64,000 nt of DNA from Symsagittifera roscoffensis (Eukaryota > Xenacoelomorpha > Acoela > Convolutidae). This document shows positions 54,807-64,000 of this stretch, one piece after another. The notes beneath the pieces were generated by a model that saw nothing but the letters and a program-made list of their open reading frames with translations, was not told the DNA's origin and did not search any database. The DNA is taken from positions 45,805,225 through 45,869,224 of the forward strand of contig NC_087066.1 in NCBI RefSeq assembly GCF_963678635.1, written 5' to 3'. Within the stretch, counting starts at the first letter, position 1. Every line of letters begins with the position of its first letter. Both the position numbers and the translations under genes were made by a program.

Positions 54807-57029
54807 CAGGGTTGTCAAGATCTTGATTTTTTTTCTGGATTTTGACTACCCAATCTTGATCTTGACCATTACTCTTGACAAAAAGTCTATCTTGACCTGG
54901 ACCTTCATTCTTGTTTCCACTAGAAAATCTTGACTTCAATCCTGACCATTGAAACTGAATCTTGACTCAACTTTGATTTTTTCACTCTCATATATTTAAC
55001 GCTCTTTTCGCTGAACACCATCCATTCATGAATTTATTAAGAATAAAACGCACAAAGTGCAGCCAATATAAAATAACACAAATGCCTAAGAGGCTTTAAA
55101 ATAAACTGTAAAAATGCACATAAAACTACTTGTTGCAAAGAGTGATGGTCGATGACCTCGGTGTCAGATGGTGATGATTCTTCTTCAGAAAAACGTTCCG
55201 AGCGTGAATAGCAGGATCCATGCGACATCGAATGAAATTCTTGGAAATTCGGCCGAACGATTATAGCCTTTCAGGAAGTCAATTTGTCGGCCAAAATCTT
55301 TTCAGATAATTCTTCAGGTCAAAATGATCCCATTCCATTCTAACTTCGGTTTCCTCAATTGACAGATCTTCTGCCGCAACATACACATGCTCGTACCCTT
55401 GATACTCACTGATCAAACGTTCTTAAACATGATCAAAAAACACACTTCTTGTGTCTATTAGTGCATTGACAACAAACATGTCCAGCCTTATTTCAAGCAC
55501 TGGTCTTATGGCATCCTTGACACTTGGTTGCGTTTGGGTCAAATAAGAAAGACATTTATTTACTGATACTGTTAAGTTAACGCCCGCATTAGTCGCCCGA
55601 AGTTTCACTGATACTTTTTTTTTATTGACTTCAAGGTGACACAGATCTCTTTAATGACTACAAAATTCAGAGGCGATTGTTTTGCTGTTTTTTGCAATTC
55701 TTCCGATTTCTCCTGCAACTTGGAAGTACGCTTAAATTTTCTTACAATAGATCGAACCAGTTCAATACAGTTTTTGAAGTAGCCATGTCTCATCATAACT
55801 ACGTCATCCTCTTTGCTGTCAAAACATTCAAAATCTTCTTCATCTGACTCTTGGTCTCAATATAACTTTTTACACATAAACTTTTAACATGTGCTTTACA
55901 GGGAAATTTAAACCAATTGAAAATTTCAGCTGCACTTTGCACGTCGGAACCGCAGTCTACAATTGAAACGGAGATATCACCGGGCAAGAAATTAAAATAA
56001 TTTCAGATGATTTTTTATTGAGGTGCAAATATCTTCCGCTCCACAGACGCTTTTGTATGGAATCATACCTAGACATAAACTTTCACCACAATACAGATAA
56101 ACTCCGATAAACTTAGACCAGTCAGCTGATGTCCACTTATCAAGTGATATGCATAACAGTTGCGCTTTTTCTCTATTAGGTTTCATTGATTTCACGTTTT
56201 GCGATGCTAGATGATGATCGCTGTCTATTGCTTTGCCAATCGCAAGCCGGGATAACGTTATGTCATAGAGTATTTTGAACATTTCACGTAGTACTGCAGA
56301 ATTGACGACTTTATAAACAGGAATGTTATCCCCACAAACCAACTTTGCATCTGCTGCTAGTCCTTTAGAAGCTTTAATCTTAAGCATTTTGGCAAATGTA
56401 AGCGACGTTTGATTTGCACGTCTGGGTCGCTCGTTATTTCCAGTACATGACACAACATGCGAGTTTATTCCATTCGTGCCACCATTTGTGCGTTTTATGG
56501 GAATACCACACTTCAATCATTTGCTAACATCTGTGGGCTGTCCATTCTTGTATTCCTCCAGAAACATCTTACGAATTGCCAAGTTGGACTTTTTATTTGC
56601 CCGATAATCGTATCGGTCATTATGTCCATCAGACGTTCCGATTTCACCAACAGAACTACTGGTAGATTAAATGTAACACAATTTTACTGATAACGGCACA
56701 TATATAACCCCCAGATTTGATTAAAGCAAAAAAATATGGCATATTTTAAAAATATGGCTGTTTTAAGTTTTCTTAAAAAGAGCAAGTGCGAAACGTCAAA
56801 AAAAATCATTGTTTTTGAAAATTTGGTATAAAATATTGTTTCTGTTTATTGAAATCTTGAAATGTTGATTAATTTTTGCGATTAAGCCTATGTAAGTCTC
56901 AAATCTTGAAATCTTGACGGAAACGAACCTGAACTTGCCCTTGACTCATGACTAAAATGCAATCTTGACCTTGATCCCCCCAAATCTTGACCATGATCTT
57001 GACCCTTGACCTTGATCTTGACAACCATG
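54807..57029 (-). mobile_element. hAT-family DNA transposon, 2.2 kb, with decayed transposase
   Basis: The terminal inverted repeats are CAGGGTTGTCAAGATC (left) and CATGGTTGTCAAGATC (right, read inward). They are flanked by ATGTAGAT (54799-54806) and ATGTAGAA (57030-57037), an 8-bp target duplication with one mismatch, as expected for hAT. Both subterminal regions hold clusters of CTTGAC/TCTTGA motifs (about 54815-54975 and 56910-57020). Confidence 0.85.
55240..56700 (-). pseudogene. hAT transposase (BED finger plus RNase H-like core), interrupted
   Basis: The N-terminal BED-type finger is split. A Trp/aromatic part (WQFVRCFW) lies near 56590, then a stop, and CGIPIKRTNGGTNGINSHV is in the 56516-55992 frame. 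That 174-codon frame continues with DKWTSADWSKFIGVYLYC, the D-x-W-T segment at the first catalytic Asp. Next come 55987-55799 (VSIVDCGSDVQSAAE with the second acidic region and CKAHVKSLC, the CxxH-like block), 55796-55605 (RHGYFKNCIELVRSIVRKF) and 55608-55423. The C-terminal dimerisation part (to about 55240) is badly eroded. Four or more frame breaks make it a pseudogene. Confidence 0.78.
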
Positions 57030-57384
57030 ATGTAGAAGACTTGTGTGACATTCGACCAAAATGTCTTGAAATGCATGTCGGCAAAGAATTTTGATTTGGT
57101 GCAGTTTCAGAAAAAATTGGCTATTTTGAATGATTAGTGGTTTTAATCGTCAAAATAAACGCAATGGAAAGGATCAATTTGGGGTGACAAAATAGTTTTT
57201 TTTGAAAAATTCGTTCGAAATGAAAGACACGTCACGCCCACCTTGAAATTTTGAGACTACTGAAAAATTGCGAAAATCATAACAACGATTCTCGCTAGTC
57301 GGAGTAGGAACGACAATTTTTGCTAACAAAAACCAGATGAAGGAGAGATATAGCGAACGCCAGAAATTGTATACATCAATATTT

Positions 57385-57570
57385 GAAGAATACTCCACGT
57401 TGTAACGATTGTACAGCTACAATCATGACCGCGCCATTCCCGAGAATTCGGAGAGCTATTGGGAAGATCTGCTACCCCTACTGGTTGCCGAGAAGAAAGC
57501 TCATCGATCGGATTCGAGAATCCTGAAGGGTCTTGGGAAAAACAGTAGACATTGATTTGAACAATTGTTA
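57385..57570 (+). pseudogene. Unrecognised coding-like fragment between the two hATs
   Basis: Plus-frame YSYNHDRAIPENSESYWEDL and KKAHRSDSRILKGLGK stretches read like protein but have no start or stop context and no splice sites. This is possibly the edge of a decayed retroelement. Confidence 0.25.
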
Positions 57571-57809
57571 GCTACCTGGAATGTCCTGAACCGAAATTAA
57601 TTATCATCTTATTCAATTTTCAAAATATGAGAAGCTAGGAGTTGAGGGAAAGGGTTGATCCATCTCCGATTGGTATGATGACTTATATCTAGCGGACAAA
57701 AACAATAGTGATATAATAATTAAGTAGTAGCCCTGTTTTTAGTGGTCACCTCGTGGTCTCGGGAGACCTGTTAACAGATCATTCAGAGCTGAGCGGATGT
57801 TCTAAATAA

Positions 57810-58774
57810 CAGGCATTTCGGGACCCGACATTTTTCAAACCCGAAACCCGATTACCCGATAAGCTAAAACCCGAACCCGAACCCGACGGTTTCTTCAAAC
57901 CCGAACCCGAACCCGACATTCATTTCAAACCCGAAACCCGGCCCGAAACCCGAAAAAGATCTCAAAACCCGATTACCCGACCCGATACCCGACATGCCCA
58001 ATTTTCAGGTAGATTAAATGGTATGAACGTTGACGCAATAAATTTGATGCGTTTTTAGAGTGTAACTTTCTCTTACAGTGAACAATAAAAATAGCTGTAA
58101 AAACAATATTTATGCAATAAATGTGTATTAAAATGGGAATATATATAGAAAACAAAAAAGTTCAACGGAAATATAAAGCTGTATTATTACGAAATGGGAA
58201 CGTACAAGTACGTATTAAACGCATTCCTCGGTGAGTTTCAAGAACACGTTGCGTGTAAAATTCTCCGTCTTAAGTCGCGATTGAATATCCTTCTTCAAGT
58301 ACTTTGCATAACTGAACGCTCTCTCAATGTCAGAATTTGTTGCGGGAATTTGTCTCAATGTTCTTCGTATTTGTTCCTCTTTTGGTCCAACTGCCCTTTC
58401 AAGTTGTAAGAAGTCTTTGAGCTAGGCCAGACTCTTGAAACAGTTTCTTGAAGCGAGGGGAACTGCTAACTTTTGTTACTGACACATTGTCAAGATATAC
58501 GAATTGGGAATGGAAAGTAAACTTTTCAGTATTCGAGAAAAATTAAAAAAGTAAAAAACCTCAAACAAAAGAAAAATTGGGAAAGTTTTTGTCGAAACTC
58601 AAAACAGCAAACAAAAGTCGGGTTTTAGAAATCCGACATAATTGAATACCCGAACCCAAACCCGAACCCGAAAATTTGTTGAACCCGAAACCCGACCCGA
58701 AACCCGAAATTTGTCTCAAAACCCGAAAACCCGACCCGATACCCGAAAACCCGAACCCGAACCCGAAATGCCTG
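57810..58774 (-). mobile_element. hAT-family element, 965 bp, nested insertion
   Basis: The termini are CAGGCATTTCGGG in perfect inverted orientation at both ends (13 bp). A perfect 8-bp target duplication CTAAATAA lies at 57802-57809 and 58775-58782. The second copy of the host repeat (near 59187) shows the uninterrupted site GTTCTAAATAAGGCC. Subterminal zones (57823-58000, 58625-58770) are dense arrays of CCCGAA/CCCGAC units. Confidence 0.92.
58215..58424 (-). pseudogene. hAT transposase C-terminal dimerisation domain remnant
   Basis: An open minus-strand frame of about 70 codons ends at TAA (58215). It contains TLRQIPATNSDIERAFSYAK, which matches the hATC motif (P-A-(T/S)-x-x-x-x-E-R-x-F-S) near the end of hAT transposases, then a basic helix (KKDIQSRL). 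The rest of the transposase is absent. The frame opens after a stop, so this is an internal-deletion derivative keeping only the transposase end. Confidence 0.75.
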
Positions 58775-60164
58775 CTAAATAAGGCCCTTAGCAGTTAGTT
58801 GCCCTATTAATATTTAAGTAGTGGCCCTGTTTTTAGGAGTCACCTCGTGGTCTCGGGATACTGAGACAGAGCCGCGAGCTCACTTTTTTTGCAATAACTA
58901 AGTTAATTTGCGCGGTTTGGCCGATAGCCTTGAAAATTAATGATTTTGTAGACCCATGTTAATGAACCACACATTGAACTGGCTTTGGTGGAGACGGTTA
59001 AGAGCATGTGAAGCTGTGTTTAGACGCTAGCCAGTCGTTTTTAGGACCTACTTTTGTTTTCCGTCGGTATGTTCTTCCGGGCAAACGTAATATATAAGTT
59101 TTTTTTGGCGCTCCTGGGTGTTATTCTTCTAACATCATAATCGGCAGACCCGTTAACAAAGCACACTGAGCCGAGCGGATGTTCTAAATAAGGCCCTTAG
59201 CAGTTAGTAGCCCTATTAATAATCCGACACCGTTTCTGAGTCAAATAGACCGTAAACTGACCGGTATTTAGGAACAAACAGCGATATTTTGATCACCCAC
59301 AGATCGTTATTTTTGAGATATCTAATTTTTTTGAAACGGGAAAAAGGGCTAAGTTAGTGAGCTACATCGTAACTGGACTAAATTAACTGAAGCAACAAGT
59401 TGAATATAGTTCGGACGTGGTTGGAACTAATTGGGTACCGAAATCCATTTTTTCGTGATTTTTGAAAAAATGAAACGCGGCAAAACGAAACGTTGAAAAA
59501 AGAAACGTCAAAATTTTTCAGTTAGTGCGATAAAAATTGTTGTTCGGACAACATACACTAGTGAATCGACAGGTTTTAGAATCTGTTTGCCAGCAGCCTA
59601 CCTGGCCCCACTGAAATCGAACTTGAAGGGTTTGATTTACTGGATTCATCAATCCGGAGGGGTCCACATATTATTGTTTTTGACAAAATTTTTTGATTGA
59701 AACGTTTTCGACCGGGTGTTTTAGGTCTATCAGACAGGAAATGCGGAAAAAATTGAGCGGAACCAAAAGTTTGAAAAACTGTTCGAGTTCGCATAAAAGA
59801 TATTTTGCTTTATAACTCTGGAACAACTCGACAAATCCAATAGTGTTTTTGAACGTAAGTCCACGGTTTTTAATTTTTTTTGGAAAATCCTTATACCCCT
59901 ATCAAGAGGTAGTGCCGGTAGAATAAAGCAATTTTACGTTGTTCTTGACTATATGGAAGGGTTAGCAAAACCTAGAAAACCATAGTCAAGTCGGAAACAG
60001 GCTTGTTAAAAGACCCCTCGTAGTTAAGGGAAATTGTATAATCAGCAGCTTATTTTCAACCCGGATGGGTCTGAAGCCAGAAAGAACCCTTCCTAGTTTA
60101 GTTAATTTTGCATAATAGGCTCTGAGACTGCATCTGGAAGGGTCTCGGTTTACCTTTTTGACAA

Positions 60165-60400
60165 CTCGAAAGGGTCACGTTTTTTCTATCCGGAGGTGTC
60201 CCAACTCGGAGCGGCCGTTTTTTGCCAATCCGGAAGGGTCATATTTTGCCTAACCGGGGGTCTCAATTCGGAAGGTTCCTGTTTTTCGGCAGTCCGGAGG
60301 GGATTCAATTCGGAAGTTTCCTGTTTTTTTGCCATTCGGGAGAATTCCCAATTCGATGGGGTCCTGTTTTGCCAATTCGGAAGGGTCCCTGAACGCCGAT
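60165..60400 (+). repeat. Minisatellite with about 26-50 bp degenerate units
   Basis: Repeating pattern AATTCGGAAGGGTCCTGTTT then TTTGCCAATCCGGAGGGG, roughly eight diverged units. Between 59.2 and 61.1 kb nothing else could be assigned. A slightly GC-richer stretch at 60700-60800 (GCACCGAACTCGGTGGGTGC hairpin) is unexplained. Confidence 0.6.
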
Positions 60401-61199
60401 CAGGAGGATTCTAAGAAAACAATTTTTTTGCTAATGTAAACAAAGAAAAGGCGTTTAGTGACTAGTGTATAGATATTAGGACAAATATACTGACCAAAAA
60501 AGACACGAAATCAGTGACTGCACTGGTAACTTGCCTTAAAGTAAAAACTAAAAAGACCATAGTAAAACCAAAACAAGTCTAAGCTCGGAGATTCGCGATT
60601 CTAGGTCCAACCGAAAACAGAGTTTGACACTGATTAATTTGGATTAAAATCCAAAACTGTCTTTTGCTAGAGTGATTGCCCTTAGAGTTTAAGAAGGTCT
60701 AGCTCGTGCCATCCGAAGGCGGATAGGCAGCACCGAACTCGGTGGGTGCATTGGCGAGAAAACTAATGCCTTCAAATTTCGTCTGTTTTATGTGGCACTA
60801 AACAGGGAAAATTTTTTCTCTAGAAAACAGGTCGACTATTAAATTGCGACAGACTAATCTCAAAACACATACATTTTTTTAATTCTTTTTTTATTCAAGT
60901 GGAGTAAAATCTACTTTTTAAATCTTAATAATTGTTCTTGATTGGGTAGTGACTGCACTATCTTTTAAAGATATTAACATCATCAGATCAGACTATGTTA
61001 GCTTTTCATCCAATAAACAAAAATCAACTGCTGTGCATAAATTAGATATAGGCTGTAGTGACATAGTTCAAAAAGATTCGTGGTTACTTGATAGTTAAAA
61101 CATTTGGACATTATCGTGTTGTGTTAACATCAGCCTTTAGACAACAAAAATGATAGCAAGTGAATCAGGTGAGTGAACACTAAAGAGCAATAGACTAAG

Positions 61200-62290
61200 A
61201 TGAGTCTAGACAAGTCGAGCATACCTAAGCTAAGTGTTAGCTCTAGAAATTTCATAGCGAAGAAACAAAGGAAATCAATGAATGATCATTTTGTGGAAAA
61301 GACCAAGAAGACTCGGAAAGAGAAGTTTCAGGCGGAATGGTTGAAACAAGGAGTCAAAAAACCTCCGAAGACAAGAGGGCAATGTTGGAAGTAGAGATCT
61401 GGATGAGAATCGGGCGGGACGCGGAACGGAAAGAAAATAGATACAGGAGATAAACGAGCGTATCTACTCCCGTACAATAATGCCACGGTTTCGCTACCTC
61501 AACCGAGACTCTTGACCGAGAGGAGATGTCGGAACTGTCCGACATTTCAATTGAAAACCCGGCAGTAGGGGATTCATCTACTGATAATACCATGACGCGT
61601 GACGTGGCCGAGAAAGTGTCAACGTCTTCTTCGTTTTCGGAACGAGTGAAAGAACACTTTTGGAAATTTTTTAACGTTTACCATGGGAACGGGAACAGAC
61701 GATGCAGTCCACACCCAAGAAGAGGATGAAGATAATAGAAAAATTGTTGACTCTGAGTCTCAAGTAGGCTTCAACAGTTCTACTCATGAAAACGAAGCAC
61801 CCGCAAACACGGAAAATGGCTACGAAATTCAAGCCGTGCTAGAAGAACCGAGTGGAAAAGAGCCTGAAACCGCAGCTAACGACTTTAAGATTAATTATAG
61901 AGCAGCAGCAAGAGGTGCCCTGAATAGTGTTTAACAGCAGTTGGCGACAAGGGAATTTAAACAAAAGATCAAGCTCGAACTGTAGAACGAGAGAACTCAG
62001 GATCAACTCAATGCCTTTGAAGTATCTGAAGTGGAAAAAACGAAGGCACTGAGCAGTTTGAGCATGAAGTTGAATGTGATCTCCGGACAGACCTTCGGAA
62101 TGGTGCCACAAAACAGCAGGAAACAGTCGATCATCTCGGTGGCAGGGCATCAGGTAATCAGAAATCTGAGTGAACCCTCGGAGTTCACCATGATGCATCT
62201 GGACATTTATGCAGATTATCTCAGACAAGTAGAGCCACGCACTGAATCGAGGGCTGTGCGAACCTTGTTAACAACTGGTGTCAATTGAAT
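61200..62290 (+). pseudogene. Gypsy-type gag region, interrupted
   Basis: Lys-rich frame 61200-61394 (SLDKSSIPKLSVSSRNF) and acidic frames at 61526-61934 resemble the variable gag N-part. Frame 62031-62288 (LSSLSMKLNVISGQTFGM...) reads on towards the protease. Stops at 61932 (TAA) and 61984 (TAG) break it. These stops also occur in the duplicated copy at 63.1 kb. Confidence 0.5.
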
Positions 62291-64000
62291 AAAGAAACTC
62301 TACGGGTGTTACGTAGAAGTCTACGGACCAAATCAAGTGATGCTTAGATGGGATTACTATTTACACCAAGACCTACGTCATGACAGATAATAACCAAATA
62401 GGACAGTTGTATAGGGGTCGAGAAGAGCCGAAGACCTGTAGAATTGGCCATGACGCCCTGATGGAACAAGATACGAAGCAGATGTGACTGCAAATCCGTT
62501 AGACACCGATGGAAAGAAGGTCACAGTAGCAGGAGTTCAAGACACAAGAACAGTAGTCAGTTTAATGCCGACAAAGACATGGGAAAAAATGGGTTTTATC
62601 AGGGAGGACTTGATACCCACTAATTAAGATTGGTAGCCTCCAATATCGGAGCAAAATACGTAGCCGGGAGAACTCCAATAACAGTCCGCCAAATGGGACG
62701 AGGGAACCTATGGATGAGTTTTCTCGTGGTGGTGAGTCTGGATAATTCGGACCAGTCCATCCTGGGGCGTGAAGTCGTCAGGAATTTTGACATGATGATC
62801 GACCTCAATAATGGACTAATAAGGATTAGGAACCCAGACAGGAAGTATGTTAGGCGACCAGTAAATAGGATGATAACTGATGAGAACAAGATAGGAAAGT
62901 TTTTAGACAGACAAGTGAAATTAAAGCCCAGACAGGCAGTATTAGCGGTTTTAAGAATGAGAAATTTAAACCCATTGAGTGATAGTTTAGCAGCTTCGCC
63001 TAATATAAACAAAAGGAACAGAGCCTGAAACTGCAGCTAACGACTTTAAGATTAACTATAGAGCAGCAGCAAGAGGTGCCCTGAAAAATATTTAACAGCA
63101 GTTGGCGACAAGGGAATTTAAACAAAAGATCAAGCTCGAACTGTAGAACGAGAGAATTCAGTATCAACTCAATGCTTTTGAAGTATCTGAAATGGAAAAA
63201 ACGAAGGCACCGAGCAGTTTGAGCATAAAATTGAATTTGATCTCCAGACAGACCTTCGGAATGGTGCCTCAAGGCAGCAGGATACAGTCGATCATCTCGG
63301 TGGCAGGGCATCACGTAATCAGGAATCTGAGTGAACCTTCGGAGTTCACCATGATGCATCTGGACGTTTATGCAGATTATCGGAGACAAGCAGAGCCACG
63401 CACTGAATTGAGGGCTGTGCGAACCTTGTTAACAACTGGTGTCAATCGAATAAAGAAACTCTACGGGTGTTACGTAGAAGTCTACGGACCAAATCAAGTG
63501 ATGCTTAGATGGGATTACTATTTACACCAAGACCTACGTCATGACAGATAATGACCAAATAGGACAGTTGTATAGGGGTTGAGAAGAGCCGAAGACCTGT
63601 AGAATTGGCCATGACGCCCTGATGGAACAAGATACGAAGCAGATGTGACTGCAAATCCGTTAGACACCGATGGAAAGAAGGTCACAGTAGCAGGAGTTCA
63701 AGACACAAGAACAGTAGTCAGTTTAATGCCGACAAAGACATGGGAAAAAATGGGTTTTATCAGGGAGGACCTGATACCCACTAATTAATATTGGTCGCCT
63801 CCAATATCGGAGCAAAATACGTAGCCGGGAGAACTCCAATAACAGTCCGCCAAATGGGACGAGGGAACCTATGGATGAGTTTTCTCGTGGTGGTGAGTCT
63901 GGATAATTCGGACCAGTCCATCCTGGTGCGTGAAGTCGTCAGGAATTTCGACATGATGATCGACCTCAATAATGGACTAATAAGGATTAGGAACCCAGAC
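61857..64000 (+). repeat. 1.16-kb direct tandem duplication within the gypsy element (second copy cut by window end)
   Basis: GAGCCTGAAACCGCAGCTAA at 61860 recurs at 63021 (GAGCCTGAAACTGCAGCTAA), and the following 980 bp match to the window end (GGATTAGGAACCCAGAC at 62824 and 63984). Nearly all stops are shared, except that copy 1 has TGA at 62286 where copy 2 has CGA. Confidence 0.93.
62510..63028 (+). pseudogene. Gypsy-type retropepsin (aspartic protease) region
   Basis: Plus frame with VTVAGVQDTRTVVSLMPTKT (an active-site region in which DTGA is changed), a TAA, then 62630-63028 with GRGNLWMSFLVVVSLDNSDQ, the flap-to-C-terminal ILGREVVRNFDMMIDLN block and a basic linker towards RT. The strand order (gag then protease) fits a Ty3/gypsy element whose RT should follow beyond the window. 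Here it is instead followed by a second copy of the gag/protease segment. Confidence 0.65.

Larger units (their letters stand above)
57720..59225 (+). repeat. Two tandem copies of an LTR-like repeat, the first split by a hAT
   Basis: Copy 1 is 57720-57809 plus 58775-58820, and copy 2 is 58818-59225. Shared blocks: AAGTAGTGGCCCTGTTTTTA, GTCACCTCGTGGTCTCGGGA, GACCYGTTAACA, GAGCGGATGTTCTAAATAAG and GCCCTTAGCAGTTAGTAGCC. Copy 1 lacks about 250 bp of copy 2's middle. These may be solo LTRs. There is no ORF. Confidence 0.7.

Noticed and set aside
56457-56690. 77-codon plus frame near the hAT transposase start
   Set aside because: Antisense to the BED-finger region of the hAT transposase.
61839-63389. 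129-codon minus frames at 62228 and 63389 that are conserved between the two tandem copies
   Set aside because: Their conservation follows from the recent DNA duplication. The plus strand carries gag/protease motifs.

Overview
The window is eukaryotic and almost certainly from an animal. It is AT-rich and carries spliced genes with GT/AG introns of up to several kb, a 200-base assembly gap, and a dense mixture of decayed Ty3/gypsy, hAT, Polinton-like, tRNA-SINE and short inverted-repeat elements. A WAVE/SCAR gene and the repeat types fit a non-vertebrate metazoan. I cannot name a phylum from the sequence alone.

Only two host genes could be assembled, both on the minus strand. Gene 1 (26494 down to 8192, 11 exons, 532 codons) encodes a protein with an N-terminal signal peptide. 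All ten splice phases agree, but I recognise no family. Gene 2 (53178 down to 41012, 5 exons, 499 codons) is a WASF/WAVE (SCAR) orthologue. It has the SCAR homology domain, a basic region, a long polyproline region, a WH2, a second WH2/beta-thymosin-like actin-binding motif and a C-terminal acidic tail. It acts in Rac to Arp2/3 actin nucleation.

Layout. 2.1-7.1 kb: degenerate Ty3/gypsy element (minus) with a tRNA-type primer-binding site at 7141. 8.2-26.5 kb: gene 1. Its introns hold a small LTR element with only gag (11758-13023), a double perfect palindrome (14951-15236), SINE-like repeats and, in intron 1, a 5-kb element of about seven 680-bp tandem units bounded by inverted repeats (20.0-25.35 kb). 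26.5-41.0 kb: no assembled gene. It holds dispersed short families, two inverted-repeat elements full of AATCGATTATAAT motifs (28.6-29.5 and 32.0-33.0 kb) and the gap at 33061-33260. 41.0-53.2 kb: WASF gene. Its 6.45-kb intron 2 contains a compact Polinton-like element (46.9-51.3 kb) with protein-primed DNA polymerase B, an adenain-type protease and a candidate structural gene. 53.6-54.4 kb: tail fragment of a retroelement ORF. 54.8-57.0 and 57.8-58.8 kb: two hAT elements with 8-bp target duplications, the second inserted into an older repeat. 61.2-64.0 kb: gypsy gag/protease region with a 1.16-kb tandem duplication running off the window end.

Main points for follow-up: the miniature Polinton-like element, the inverted-repeat-bounded satellite, the subterminal motif arrays of the two hATs, the double palindrome, and the unrecognised secretory gene.
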